Positions 52,208 to 62,205 of a stretch of DNA of 64,000 nucleotides are shown piece by piece. Source of the DNA: Streptomyces albipurpureus (GTDB lineage: Bacteria; Actinomycetota; Actinomycetes; Streptomycetales; Streptomycetaceae); NCBI RefSeq assembly GCF_023701525.1, contig NZ_JAMQAW010000052.1:92190-156189 (forward strand), written 5' to 3'. The translations under genes and the position numbers were made by a program. Each line of letters starts with the position of its first letter. Position 1 is the first letter of the stretch. Below the pieces are notes generated by a model. That model saw only the letters and a program-made list of their open reading frames with translations. It searched no databases and had not been told where the DNA came from.

Positions 52208-53605
52208 TCAGCGACCTTCCTCATAGGGACGGAGCCGGTCGAGGTCGATCATCCCGGTGTCGAAGAGGCTGGTCTCATCGAGTGCGGCCGGCTGCCGGCG
52301 GGGAGGGTGCTCCGGCTGATCCCGATGGGCGTGACCGTCCGCGGCGGTGTACTGGTCATGGTGGACCTGAGGCCGGTACCCGGCGAAGGGGTCCGGGGAG
52401 TGCCCCTCGTAGGCCTGCTGGGGTCGGGGCGCGTAGGAGCCCGGTTCCTGCTGGTGGGGAAGGTCCTGCTGGTGCGGAATCTGCCACACCGAGGGGCGCT
52501 GCTCGTACGAGGGTCCCGGGGCTCGGTGAGCGGCCGGGTGCTGCTCACCGGCTGCGGGACCGTCCGGGCGCGGGGGCGCGTAGGGCTCATACGGAGCGGG
52601 GGGCGCGGGCTGACGCTCGGGGGGCTGGTGGGGCGCGGGGCCGGCGGGGATCGGGGGCGCGAAGGGCTCATGGCGGGGTCGCTCGGGCGCGTGCGGGGTG
52701 GGGCGCTCGGATCCGGTCCCCTGGGGAGCGTCGGTGGCCGGCTGAGGTCGGCGCGGTCGCCGGGACAGGCCTGGCTCCTCATCGGCCAGCTCGGCGAGAC
52801 CGGCCAGATAGTCGGCGTCGCTGGTGTCACTGCCCTGCTGGTGCACACCCGCCGCGTCCTGGGCGGCCATGTGCTCACCGAGCGCACCGTCCACGGCCGG
52901 CCCGTGCAGTTTCCGCCGGCCTCGACCGACGGCCTCCAGGGTCTTGCCGAGTACCGCTTCGAAGGCACCGAGCTTGGCGTCCACATACTCATCGGCCTGT
53001 CGCACCAGGGTCGCCGGGTCCGGGCCGTACTCGGGGATGCCCGGGCCGCTGGGGTCGGCAGCGCCGGTTGAGCTCTCCGGGCCCAGCGGCGGCCGGTGGC
53101 CCGAGCTGAGCGGATCACCGGGGCCGGGCGGGCCGTCGAAGTCGTGCCCGCCCGCCCTGGCCCCTCGCCCGAGCAGCTTCTCCCGCCCTCGGTCGACCGA
53201 GCCGATGGTCTTGGCGAGGACGACCTCGAAGTTGGCGAGCTTGGAGTCGACGTAGTCATCCGCCTCGGCCCGGATCTCCTCGGCTTCGCCGCGGGCCTCA
53301 GCCAGGATCCGCTCCGCCTCGTCCCTGGACTGGCGGGCCACCCGGGTGTCCGAGATCAGCGAGTCCCGCTCGGCATGGGCGCTCTCAATGATCTTCTCGG
53401 CCTCCCAGCGGGCCTGGGCGACCAGGTGGTCCCGATCTCCGATCAGTTCCCGGGCCCGGGCCAGCGAGCCGGGCAGTGCCTGACGCACCTCTTCCAGCAG
53501 GGAGAGCAGTTCGGCGCGGTTGACCACGCAGGACGCCGACATGGGCAGCGATCGCGCGCTACCGATCGTCTCAACGATGTCATCGAGCTTCTTCTGCACG
53601 TCCAC
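52208..53605 (-). CDS. DivIVA-like / ATP synthase F0 subunit B-like coiled-coil protein
   Basis: This 465-residue protein begins MDVQKKLDDIVETIGSARSL and has a coiled-coil N-terminal half (about 25-150) rich in Ala, Glu and Arg. A Pro/Gln-rich disordered C-terminal half contains little secondary structure. A segment of about 35 residues occurs twice: EADDYVDSKLANFEVVLAKT at about 113 and QADEYVDAKLGAFEAVLGKT at about 205. The N-terminus is that of the Streptomyces homologue encoded between coaD and rpmF. It may be a DivIVA-type scaffold, but direct similarity to DivIVA is weak. GTG 53605 is the start; the ribosome site is weak. Confidence 0.8.
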   Translation of the reverse strand: MDVQKKLDDIVETIGSARSLPMSASCVVNRAELLSLLEEVRQALPGSLARARELIGDRDHLVAQARWEAEKIIESAHAERDSLISDTRVARQSRDEAERILAEARGEAEEIRAEADDYVDSKLANFEVVLAKTIGSVDRGREKLLGRGARAGGHDFDGPPGPGDPLSSGHRPPLGPESSTGAADPSGPGIPEYGPDPATLVRQADEYVDAKLGAFEAVLGKTLEAVGRGRRKLHGPAVDGALGEHMAAQDAAGVHQQGSDTSDADYLAGLAELADEEPGLSRRPRRPQPATDAPQGTGSERPTPHAPERPRHEPFAPPIPAGPAPHQPPERQPAPPAPYEPYAPPRPDGPAAGEQHPAAHRAPGPSYEQRPSVWQIPHQQDLPHQQEPGSYAPRPQQAYEGHSPDPFAGYRPQVHHDQYTAADGHAHRDQPEHPPRRQPAALDETSLFDTGMIDLDRLRPYEEGR

Positions 53606-53777
53606 CGTGGTTCGCCACTCTCTGCCTGGTACGCCTGAGCCGCGTCCATCTCAAACGAGATGGACCGGGAAGACTGTACGGCGACGGAAGCCCTCACAAA
53701 CCCCCTCAGAGTCCGTTGGGCACCGGTTGACGAGCCATCAGAGCGCTATATACCGGCCGCTTCTGGGGCGCTTGCGG

Positions 53778-54269
53778 TCACTTTCCCTCTCTCCGTTCGG
53801 CAAGACGGCTGGTCAGCGCCTCATGGACGGCCGGCGGCAGCAGATGGGAGACATCACCGCCCCACGCCGCCACCTCCTTGACCAGGCTGGAGGAGAGAAA
53901 GCTGTAGGTGGGGTTGGTGGGCACGAAGAGGGTCTCGACACCCGAGAGGCCGTTGTTCATCTGGGCCATCTGGAGTTCGTAGTCGAAGTCACTGACCGCT
54001 CGTAGGCCCTTGACGATGGCGGGGATGTCCCGCTCCTTGCAGAAGTCGACCAACAGGCCGTGGTGGGACTCAACAGATACGTTTCCGTACTCACTTGTCA
54101 CCCGGCGGATCAGATCCATCCGCTCATCGACGGTGAAGAGTCCTTGCTTGGACTGGTTGATCATCACCGCGACATGTACGACGTCGTACAGCTTGGTGGC
54201 GCGGGCAATGATGTCGAGGTGTCCATTGGTGATGGGGTCGAATGACCCCGGACAGACTGCGCGGCGCAC
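53778..54269 (-). CDS. coaD: Phosphopantetheine adenylyltransferase
   Basis: This enzyme makes dephospho-CoA from phosphopantetheine and ATP in coenzyme A synthesis. The 163-residue chain has the nucleotidyltransferase motif CPGSFDPITNGHLDII, then VKGLRAVSDFDYELQMAQMN and the PTNPTYSFLSSSLVKEVA segment. I prefer GTG 54269 (MRRAVCPGSFD) with GAGGGA upstream, giving the family length. ATG 54299, which overlaps the rsmD stop as ATGA, is the alternative and would add ten residues. Confidence 0.93.
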   Translation of the reverse strand: MRRAVCPGSFDPITNGHLDIIARATKLYDVVHVAVMINQSKQGLFTVDERMDLIRRVTSEYGNVSVESHHGLLVDFCKERDIPAIVKGLRAVSDFDYELQMAQMNNGLSGVETLFVPTNPTYSFLSSSLVKEVAAWGGDVSHLLPPAVHEALTSRLAERREGK

Positions 54270-54295
54270 TGGAAGTCCCTCGCTCTCCGGTCCGG

Positions 54296-54898
54296 TCATG
54301 GGGCGTTTTCGCAGGTGGAAGCCTCATCGCTGAGAGAGGCGGCGTGACCGTACCAAAACGTCCCCTCGCCGTAGCGACGGGCCCGCAGTGGCTCGAAACC
54401 AGCCGGCCAGGTGAAGGCTCCGCCTCTGGTGCTTCGCTCCACGGTGACCAGCGCATCGTCGGTGAGCCACCCCTGGGTGCGGAGTGTGAGCAGAATCTCC
54501 CGAAGATCGTCGTCACTGACGGCGTAGGGAGGGTCAAGAAAGACCACGTCATAGGGGTTGTCAGGGGTGGGTCCAGCCACGACCTGCTCAGCCCTGCCGG
54601 TACGCACGTCGGCTCCCGGCAGGCCCAGCGCCCGGACGTTGTCCCGGACCGTACGGGCGGCTCGGGCATCCGCCTCGACCAGGAGGGCGTGGGATGCGCC
54701 CCGGGAGAGCGCCTCCAGGCCAACCGCGCCGGAACCCGCGTAGAGATCGGCGATCCGGACCCCCTGGAACGAGCCGAGATACGACTCCCAACTGGAGAAG
54801 AGGCCCTCACGAGCACGGTCGGACGTGGGGCGGGTGCCGGTGCCGGGCGGGACGGCGAGGCGGCGTCCGCCGGCCGTACCGGCGATCACGCGGGTCAT
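54296..54898 (-). CDS. rsmD: 16S rRNA (guanine966-N2)-methyltransferase RsmD
   Basis: This SAM-dependent enzyme methylates G966 of 16S rRNA. The 200-residue protein has TRVIAGTAGGRRLAVPPG and RPTSDRAREGLFSSW, the SAM site DLYAGSGAVGLEALSRGA and the catalytic motif DVVFLDPPYA. ATG 54898 is the first start. It lies between recG and coaD on the same strand, overlapping coaD's possible ATG; the recG-rsmD-coaD order is typical of actinomycetes. Confidence 0.95.
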   Translation of the reverse strand: MTRVIAGTAGGRRLAVPPGTGTRPTSDRAREGLFSSWESYLGSFQGVRIADLYAGSGAVGLEALSRGASHALLVEADARAARTVRDNVRALGLPGADVRTGRAEQVVAGPTPDNPYDVVFLDPPYAVSDDDLREILLTLRTQGWLTDDALVTVERSTRGGAFTWPAGFEPLRARRYGEGTFWYGHAASLSDEASTCENAP

Positions 54899-55014
54899 CT
54901 CAGTCCTTACGGAGTGGGTCGTGGTCCTCGACGGGCCGGGCGGCGGGGCGAGCGCAGATCAGCTACGGGAGGGATCGCCGTACCGCCCGGGTCCGATCCT
55001 TGGCGATCAGTCTC

Positions 55015-57246
55015 TCAGCCCTTGTCGAGATAGCGCTCGCGCTCGTTGTCCAGAAGGGCGTCGAGCGCGGTACGCAGACCGGGCAGACTCGCCAGCTCAG
55101 GGTCGGCGCGCACCACCGAGACGGCCTCCTCCCTGGCCTCGGCGATGATCTCCTCGTCGTCGATGACCGTGAGCATCCGCAGCGAGGATCGAACCCCGGA
55201 CTGGGCCTGGCCGAGCACATCGCCCTCCCGGCGCTGCTCCAGGTCGATCCGGGAGAGCTCAAAGCCGTCCAGTGTGGCGGCGACCGCACCCAGCCTGGCC
55301 CGGGCGGGACTGGCCTCGGGCATTTCCGACACCAGCAGGCAGAGCCCCGGAGCGGAGCCCCGGCCGACCCGGCCCCGAAGCTGATGCAGCTGGGAGACGC
55401 CGAATCGATCGGCGTCCATGATCACCATGGCGGTGGCATTGGGCACGTTCACCCCGACCTCGATGACGGTGGTGGCGACCAGCACATCCACTTCCCCTGC
55501 GGCGAAGCCCCGCATGACCGCGTCTTTGTCGTCCGGTGGCATCCGTCCGTGCAGCACCTCGATCCGCAGCCCGCTCAGCGGTCCCTTGCTCAACTGCTCC
55601 GCGATGTCCAGGACGGCCAGCGGTGGCCGCTTCTCGGCCTCGTCCTCGGCCGTCTTCTTCCTGGGCTTCGCGTCCTCGTCGTCACCGATGCGCGGGCAGA
55701 CGACATACGCCTGATGGCCCTTGTCCACCTCCTCGCGCACCCGCTCCCAGGCCCGGGCCAGGAAATGCGGCTTGTCCTGGGCCGGGACCACATGGCTGGC
55801 GATCGGTGAGCGACCGGCGGGCAGCTGATCCAGGACGGAGGTCTCCAGATCGCCGAAGACCGTCATGGCGACCGTCCGCGGGATGGGGGTGGCGGTCATC
55901 ACCAGCAGATGCGGGGTCCGCTTCTCGCCCTGGGAAGGGCCCTTGGCGCGGAGGGCGTCCCGCTGCTCCACTCCGAAGCGGTGCTGCTCATCGACGACGA
56001 CCAGGCCCAGGTCAAGGAAGTGGACCTTGTCCTCGATCAGGGCATGGGTGCCGATCACGATGCCGGCCTCGCCGGTCACCAGATCGAGCAGGGCCTGGCG
56101 CCGGGCGGCGGCCCCCATGGAGCCGGTCAGCAACACGACCTTGGTGGCCCGCTCGGCGCCGCCGAGCATGCCGCCCTCGGCGAGATCGCCCATCATCTCC
56201 ACGATCGAGCGATGGTGCTGCTGTGCCAGGACCTCCGTGGGGGCGAGCATCGCAGCCTGACCGCCCGCATCGACCACGGTCAGCATGGCGCGCAGGGCGA
56301 CCAGGGTCTTTCCCGAACCGACCTCGCCCTGGAGCAGCCGGTGCATCGGATGCTCGGCCGCCAGATCGTCGAAGATCTCCTGGGTGACCTTGAGCTGGCC
56401 GTCGGTGAGGGTGAAGGGCAGCCGTGCGTCAAAGGCATCGAGCATGCCGCCGGCGACGGGTCCCCTGGCGACGGCGGGCAGCTGGGTGTCGGCGAACCGG
56501 CGCCTGGCCAGTGCCACTTGCAGGACAAACGCCTCGTCCCACTTGAGCCGGGCCCTGGCGTCCTCCACATCCGCCTTGGTCGCCGGACGGTGGATCTTGA
56601 GAAGGGCCTCCGGGAGGGGGACAAGGCCGCGGCCGTCACGCAGCGTGGGCGGCAGGGGATCGATCGCCTCCTGAGCGCGGGGCAGTACCGCGTCCACCGC
56701 CTTGGCGATCTTCCACGACTCCATGCCCTTGCACGCGGGATAGATCGGGATGAGAGCGCCCGCCCATGACTCGGCATCCACCCCCTCCGCGGAATCCGCT
56801 GGATCAGCGGCCTCCCCCTGGCCGCCCAACTTCGCATAGCTGGGATGGGCGAGCTGCAGCTTGCGGTTGAACACCGAGACCTTGCCGGCGAACATGGCCC
56901 TGCTGCCGGGCAGCAGCTCCTTCTGCGGCCGGTGCACACCACGGCCGAAGAAGACCAGCTGAAGCCGGCCGCTGCCATCGGTGATCGTGATCTCCAGGCG
57001 CTTTCCCCGACCGCCGTTGAAGGTGTGAACACGGGCATCGGCGACCTGCGCCACCACCGTCACATCCTCGTCGAGCGGTAGGTCCGAGAGCCGGGTGAGC
57101 TGACCGCGCTCCTCGTATCTGCGGGGGTAGTGATGCAGCAGATCGCCGACCGTATGCAGGTCGAGGTGCTCGGCCAGCACCTTCGCGGTGGCGGGTCCGA
57201 GCGACTTCTTCAGGGGTTCTTGGAGCGATTCATCGAGCACGGGCAC
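55015..57246 (-). CDS. recG: ATP-dependent DNA helicase RecG
   Basis: RecG remodels stalled replication forks and Holliday junctions. The 743-residue protein has an N-terminal wedge/OB domain (about 40-190, including HYPRRYEERGQLTRLSDL). The helicase core has Walker A LQGEVGSGKTLVALRA, DEQHRFGVEQRDAL, MTATPIPRTVAM, HGRMPPDDKDAVM and QLRGRVGRGSAPGLC. GTG 57246 gives the expected length but has no clear ribosome site. It is divergent from the Hsp90-like gene. Confidence 0.96.
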   Translation of the reverse strand: MPVLDESLQEPLKKSLGPATAKVLAEHLDLHTVGDLLHHYPRRYEERGQLTRLSDLPLDEDVTVVAQVADARVHTFNGGRGKRLEITITDGSGRLQLVFFGRGVHRPQKELLPGSRAMFAGKVSVFNRKLQLAHPSYAKLGGQGEAADPADSAEGVDAESWAGALIPIYPACKGMESWKIAKAVDAVLPRAQEAIDPLPPTLRDGRGLVPLPEALLKIHRPATKADVEDARARLKWDEAFVLQVALARRRFADTQLPAVARGPVAGGMLDAFDARLPFTLTDGQLKVTQEIFDDLAAEHPMHRLLQGEVGSGKTLVALRAMLTVVDAGGQAAMLAPTEVLAQQHHRSIVEMMGDLAEGGMLGGAERATKVVLLTGSMGAAARRQALLDLVTGEAGIVIGTHALIEDKVHFLDLGLVVVDEQHRFGVEQRDALRAKGPSQGEKRTPHLLVMTATPIPRTVAMTVFGDLETSVLDQLPAGRSPIASHVVPAQDKPHFLARAWERVREEVDKGHQAYVVCPRIGDDEDAKPRKKTAEDEAEKRPPLAVLDIAEQLSKGPLSGLRIEVLHGRMPPDDKDAVMRGFAAGEVDVLVATTVIEVGVNVPNATAMVIMDADRFGVSQLHQLRGRVGRGSAPGLCLLVSEMPEASPARARLGAVAATLDGFELSRIDLEQRREGDVLGQAQSGVRSSLRMLTVIDDEEIIAEAREEAVSVVRADPELASLPGLRTALDALLDNERERYLDKG

Positions 57247-57287
57247 GCGTTCTATTGCACACCACCGCACCGACAACCGTCCGCACC

Positions 57288-57296
57288 TGTGGATAA
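57288..57296 (+). promoter_or_regulatory. DnaA box (TGTGGATAA)
   Basis: The complement is TTATCCACA, an exact DnaA box. It lies in the divergent spacer between recG and the Hsp90-like gene. A single site in a promoter region may be coincidental. Confidence 0.35.
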
Positions 57297-57424
57297 GTCC
57301 TGGTCGTGACTGTGCGGCGGCCCCTAGGATGGCGCGACACCCGGCCACCCTCCCACCTCGCGGTCACCGCCCCACGGGATCGCCCGACCCGCGCCGCCCC
57401 TCTCCCTCCACCGGCGCAGCGACG

Positions 57425-59266
57425 ATGACTTCTGACACCACCGCACATGCGTCCGCGACCACCCCGCACACCTTCCAGGTCGATCTGCGCGGCCTGGTGG
57501 ATCTGCTCTCCCACCACCTGTATTCGAGCCCGAAGGTCTATCTGCGCGAGCTGCTCCAGAACGCTGTGGACGCGATCACCGCGCGCCGGCTGGAGTACTC
57601 GGACGCGCCCGCACGGGTCCGGCTGTCCGTTCATGACGGGCGGCTGCGCATCGAGGACTCCGGTATCGGTCTGACCGAGGAGGACGTCCACAGCCTGCTC
57701 GCCACCATCGGTCGCAGCTCCAAACGCGCGGGCGCCGACGGCACGGAGGGCATCGCCTCGGCACGGGCGAACTTCCTTGGGCAGTTCGGCATCGGACTGC
57801 TCGCGTGCTTCGTCGTGGCGTCCGAGATCCGGGTCATCAGCAGATCGGCGCGCACCCCGAGTGCGGCACCCGTGGAGTGGTCGGCGCGCGACGACGGTTC
57901 CTACACCGTGCGTACGCTGCCCGATGACGCACGTCCCGAGCCGGGGACCACGGTGGAGTTGGCCGCCCGGCCAGGCAGCGCCGGCTGGTTCGCCGAGGAG
58001 CGGGTGTTCGCGCTGGCCCGGGACTTCGGCCGGCTGCTGCCGTACGACATCAGGGTCGGCGACCGCGCCGTCACCGATCTCCCGGCGCCCTGGGACCGCT
58101 CCCACCCCAGTCCCAGCGCCCGCCGGGTCGCGCTCGCCGGGCACTGTCACGAGCTCTTCGGTTTCACCCCGCTCGACTCGATCGACCTCAGCGTTCCACT
58201 CGCCGGGGTGCGTGGGGTGGCCTATGTGCTGCCCTCCTCCGTCTCCCCGGCGCAGCGGGTGGGCCACCGAGTCCATCTCAAGGGGATGCTGCTGACCGAG
58301 AAGGCCGACGAACTCCTGCCGGAGTGGGCCTTCTTCGTACGCTGTGTGATCGACACCGACTCGTTGCGACCCACCGCGTCCCGTGAGTCCCTCTACGAGG
58401 ACGAGACGCTCGCCGCCGTACGGGAGGCGCTCGGCGGGCGGATCAGAGAGTGGCTGACGGGCCTGGCCGCGGGTGATCCCGAGCGGCTCTCAGAGTTTCT
58501 GGCCGTACACCACCTCGGGGTGAAGTCGCTGGCCAGACACGACCCGGAGATGCTGCGGACCATGTTGCCGTGGCTGCCGTTCGAGACCACGGACGGGTCC
58601 GTATCGCTGGAGGAGTTCGCCCAGCGCCATCCCATGGTGCATTTCACCCGAACGGTCGAGGAGTTTCGGCAGGTCGCTCCGATCGCCGCGGCGCAGGGCA
58701 TCGGGGTCGTCAACGGCGGATACACCTACGACACGGAACTGGTCGAGCAGCTGCCGAACATTCGTTCAGGGACGGTCGTCAGCGAACTGGACGCGGACAC
58801 CGTGACCGCGCATCTGGACTCCGTGGACCCGGCGCAGGAGCTGGCCCTGGCGGGGTTCCTGGCCGTCGCTCGCGCCAAGCTCGACGCGCTGAACTGCGAT
58901 GTCGTGCTGCGTGCCTTCCATCCGCTGACCGTGCCCGCCCTCCATCTCGACGATCGTGCCGCGCGCCATGAGCGCTCCCGTGCCGAAGCCGAGGAAGAGG
59001 CCGGGGAGTTGTGGGCAGGCATCCTCGGTTCGTTGCGGGGTAGCACTCCCCGAGCACGGCTGGTGCTCAACCATCTCAACCCGCTGATCCGCCGGGTCAG
59101 TGCCCTTGGCGATACGGAGCTGGCTGCGACAGCGACGGAGGCGCTGTACGGGCAGGCACTGCTGATGGCCCAGCGCCCCTTGCGCCCCGCCGACTCGGCG
59201 CTGCTCAACCGAGCCTTCATCGGCCTGCTGGAGTGGGCCACGCACGACCAGGAGAACGGCCGATGA
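57425..59266 (+). CDS. Hsp90-family (HtpG-like) chaperone ATPase, divergent
   Basis: This 613-residue protein has the GHKL ATPase fold of Hsp90: YLRELLQNAVDAITARRL (the Glu/Asn helix), RIEDSGIGLTEEDVHSLL (the DxGxG motif), GQFGIGLLACFVVA (the lid/GxxGxG region) and GTTVELAARP. The middle domain has KGMLLTEKADELLPEWAFFVR followed by a TASRESLYED segment, where HtpG has NVSRE. The C-terminus (LNHLNPLIRR region) is shorter and divergent. It is not a canonical HtpG, and no DnaK or GroE gene is near. ATG 57425 is chosen from the homology start; there is no clear ribosome site, and an in-frame ATG at 57329 is possible. Translationally coupled to the TPR gene. Confidence 0.87.
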   Translation: MTSDTTAHASATTPHTFQVDLRGLVDLLSHHLYSSPKVYLRELLQNAVDAITARRLEYSDAPARVRLSVHDGRLRIEDSGIGLTEEDVHSLLATIGRSSKRAGADGTEGIASARANFLGQFGIGLLACFVVASEIRVISRSARTPSAAPVEWSARDDGSYTVRTLPDDARPEPGTTVELAARPGSAGWFAEERVFALARDFGRLLPYDIRVGDRAVTDLPAPWDRSHPSPSARRVALAGHCHELFGFTPLDSIDLSVPLAGVRGVAYVLPSSVSPAQRVGHRVHLKGMLLTEKADELLPEWAFFVRCVIDTDSLRPTASRESLYEDETLAAVREALGGRIREWLTGLAAGDPERLSEFLAVHHLGVKSLARHDPEMLRTMLPWLPFETTDGSVSLEEFAQRHPMVHFTRTVEEFRQVAPIAAAQGIGVVNGGYTYDTELVEQLPNIRSGTVVSELDADTVTAHLDSVDPAQELALAGFLAVARAKLDALNCDVVLRAFHPLTVPALHLDDRAARHERSRAEAEEEAGELWAGILGSLRGSTPRARLVLNHLNPLIRRVSALGDTELAATATEALYGQALLMAQRPLRPADSALLNRAFIGLLEWATHDQENGR

Positions 59267-62205
59267 CCATCGACGCCCCGTCCTTGCGCCAGGCACTGCG
59301 GGACAACTACGACGAGCCCGAGGGCCAGGCCCGCAATGCCCGCGCGGAGCGGATATTCGCCGATATCGAACAATCGGGCGACATCGATCTCCTGATCGAC
59401 GGTCTCCACCATCTGATGATGGTCTACAACTACAGCTCCGAGGCGGACAAGATGTTCGTCCCGTTCGCCCGGCTGTTGCGGCTGTGGGAGGAGCGGCCCG
59501 AGGACTTCGACGGCCAGCAGACCCACAGCCTGTTCTGGATGTTCAAATGGGTCTCCAGCGGAATGATCAACCAGCCGCACATCCCGCTCGACTCCATCGA
59601 GAAGTGGCAGGCCGAGATGGATCGGCGGTACCGGTTCGCCGGCCACTCGGAGCGCGCCGTACGCCAAGGGGAACTCCGGATCGCGCGCCACCTCGGCGAC
59701 CGTGTGCGAGCCGAACGCGCCTATGCGGGCTGGCTGGCGGCTGATCGCGATGAGAAGAGCGACTGCCGGGCCTGTGAACTGCACACCCAGGGCGCCTGGC
59801 TGTCTCACATCGGCCAGGACGAAGCCGCCCTGGAGAACTGGCGCCCGGTGCTGGAGGGCGAATTCACCTGCGCCCACGAACCACACGCCGTACTCGCCGA
59901 GTCCCTGATCCCCCTGCTCAGGCTCGGCCGCACGGATGAGGCACGGGCCCACCATCTACGGGGCTTTCGGCTGGTACGGCCCATGGAGTCCATGCGCAAC
60001 GCGGTGGCGGAACACGTGGAGTTCTGCGCGCTGACCGGGAACGAGGCACGCGGTCTGGAGATCCTGGCGGAGCGCCCGGCGTACTTCACCCAGACCGGGG
60101 AGCCGGACAGTCTGCTCAGCTATCTCGCGGTGACCGCCCTGCTGACCGAACGCCTCGTACTGCTCGGCCACGGCGAGCAGAGCGTCCCAGGCCCCGGCGA
60201 CCGAACCTGGACCGCGGCGGAACTCGCCCGATACGCCCGTGATGAGGCCCTTCAGCTCGCCACCCGCTTCGACAAGCGCAACAACAACACCCACATCAGC
60301 GATGGGGTACGCCAGCGGATGGACCGCGCCCCCTTGCTGGAGCGGCTACCGCTGGGGCTGCGCGAGAGCCGACCCGTGAGCGCTGCTCCCGCTGTCCCGG
60401 TCGCCGTGGCACCCCCCTCGGACAGCGCCCCTGCCGTCTCGCTGGTGACCCGGGCCCGAGAACTCGCCGCGGCACAGCGACCGGACGCACTGGCAGCGTG
60501 GCAGGCGGTCGCGGCGGCGGTCGCGGAAGGGCATATTGAGCTCGATGGTCTGGCGCAGGCGGAGCTCCATGACTTCCTGGGGAGGGAGCGGCGCCAGACA
60601 ACCGCGCAGTCCTTGGCGTACCTCGGTTTGGCCGCGCAGCAGTACGAGACGGCGGACGAGCCAGGCCTGGCCCTGGTCGCCAGGGCAAGGGCCGCCCACA
60701 TCAGCTGCCGCGACGAACCGTCCGACGAGCGGATCGACAAGGCACTGGACGAGGTGACGACGGCGTTCGGCACCATCTCAGCCCGGTCCTCGAAGGACGA
60801 GGCAGCCGCCCACCAGGCGAGCCAGATCCTGCTGTACCGCTCTCGCATCCTGAACGTTCGCCTCAACCTGACGCAGGGCAGCGAGTCCGCCATCGCCGCC
60901 CTGGAGAAGTCCGTACGAGAACACCTCGCCTTCACCGAGCCCCACGCCGCGGTGCCGAGGGTGGGCGTGACCATCGGGGAAGTCCTGGGGTACCTCGGCG
61001 ATATCGCCGCCCTCCGCAGCGGTGCGGCGGAGGCGGCAGAGCTGTACACACGGGCAGCACAGGTCTATGAGGCGACCGGCTGCCCCTGGTACGCGGTTGA
61101 GGTGTACTCGCAACTCGCCCGCGCACGCAAGGCGCTGGGCGACAGCGAACGTGCGGAGACCGCGGCCCGGACCGCCCTGGAACACGCCAGGGAGTACGCC
61201 CACTCCGGTGGCCAGGCCCGGCTCCACCTCCAACTGGTCGACTACCTGACTGATGCGGGGGACCCGGATTCGGCGAAGTTCGAGGAGGCCATCGAGCATG
61301 CCCTCCAAGCCGCGCACTGGGCCGATGAAGCGGGCGAAGCCGCAGGTTTCGGGGCATACGCACGGCACCGACTCGGCGGCCTGCTGCTGCGGCTGGGCCG
61401 AGCGGACGAAGGGGCCGTCATCCTGGAAGCCGTGCTGCCCGAACTCTCCGCCGATGAGCACGGCGACGGGACCGTCGTGCAGACGCTGTGGTGGCTCGGC
61501 GACTGCATGACGGTGCTGAACGATCCACGGGCGGCGGCGGAGCACTGGCTGAAGGCCGCGGACATCGCCCGGGAATGGCCGGAGCAGCGGGATCACGCCA
61601 TGCTGGCGAACCTGGCCGGGGAAGCGCTCTACCGAGCCGGTCTCAACAACGAAGCGGAACGTGCATACCGGCGTGCGGGCGAACTGTGGCGGGAGCTGGG
61701 CGACGTCCACGCGCTGACCCGCAGCATGCGGGTACGGGCCTGGCTAGCACTCCGGGAAGGACAGGCGGGCCCCACCGCGGCGGGCGACCTCATGCTGTCG
61801 GCGGCCGCCGAATGCGAAACGGCCCTGCCCGGGCTGACATCCACCGAAGACCGCGAGCGGATGTGCGCGGAGCAGGCCGAGACCTACCGCCAGATGGGCG
61901 AACTACTGGTCAACGCGGCCGAGGGCGAGCCCGGAGACAAAGACGAGGCCCGGGCCAAAGCCGCCCGAGCTGCCTATGAAGAGGCCCTGTCCTACGCGAA
62001 GCAGGCGATCGAGGTATTCGCCTCCCTGGGGGAGCCCTGTGCGGAGGACCGCGCAAAGGCAGAACTCCTGGCCGGCTGGCTGGAGGCGGACCTCCGCAAC
62101 GCCGCGGGGGCACGGGTGCGGGCGCAGGGGGTGCTGGACGCGTTCTCCACGGAAGAGTTGCGGGGGGAGGCGGAGGCGCTGCTGCGCTATGCGACGGGGG
62201 CCTGA
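59263..62205 (+). CDS. Large TPR-repeat protein coupled to the Hsp90-like gene
   Basis: This 980-residue protein is made almost wholly of alpha-helical repeats of TPR type. Helical pairs include ELRIARHLGDRVRAERAYAG, CELHTQGAWLSHIGQDEAAL, EGARLYTRAAQVYEATGCP-like and EVYSQLARARKALGDSERAE segments. A low-complexity Ala/Pro/Val linker (about residues 370-400) splits two repeat domains. There is no membrane segment or catalytic motif. Its ATG overlaps the Hsp90-like stop as ATGA and also has AGGAGA, so the two products are made together. In eukaryotes TPR proteins are Hsp90 co-chaperones, which suggests but does not prove a partner role here. Confidence 0.85.
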   Translation: MTIDAPSLRQALRDNYDEPEGQARNARAERIFADIEQSGDIDLLIDGLHHLMMVYNYSSEADKMFVPFARLLRLWEERPEDFDGQQTHSLFWMFKWVSSGMINQPHIPLDSIEKWQAEMDRRYRFAGHSERAVRQGELRIARHLGDRVRAERAYAGWLAADRDEKSDCRACELHTQGAWLSHIGQDEAALENWRPVLEGEFTCAHEPHAVLAESLIPLLRLGRTDEARAHHLRGFRLVRPMESMRNAVAEHVEFCALTGNEARGLEILAERPAYFTQTGEPDSLLSYLAVTALLTERLVLLGHGEQSVPGPGDRTWTAAELARYARDEALQLATRFDKRNNNTHISDGVRQRMDRAPLLERLPLGLRESRPVSAAPAVPVAVAPPSDSAPAVSLVTRARELAAAQRPDALAAWQAVAAAVAEGHIELDGLAQAELHDFLGRERRQTTAQSLAYLGLAAQQYETADEPGLALVARARAAHISCRDEPSDERIDKALDEVTTAFGTISARSSKDEAAAHQASQILLYRSRILNVRLNLTQGSESAIAALEKSVREHLAFTEPHAAVPRVGVTIGEVLGYLGDIAALRSGAAEAAELYTRAAQVYEATGCPWYAVEVYSQLARARKALGDSERAETAARTALEHAREYAHSGGQARLHLQLVDYLTDAGDPDSAKFEEAIEHALQAAHWADEAGEAAGFGAYARHRLGGLLLRLGRADEGAVILEAVLPELSADEHGDGTVVQTLWWLGDCMTVLNDPRAAAEHWLKAADIAREWPEQRDHAMLANLAGEALYRAGLNNEAERAYRRAGELWRELGDVHALTRSMRVRAWLALREGQAGPTAAGDLMLSAAAECETALPGLTSTEDRERMCAEQAETYRQMGELLVNAAEGEPGDKDEARAKAARAAYEEALSYAKQAIEVFASLGEPCAEDRAKAELLAGWLEADLRNAAGARVRAQGVLDAFSTEELRGEAEALLRYATGA

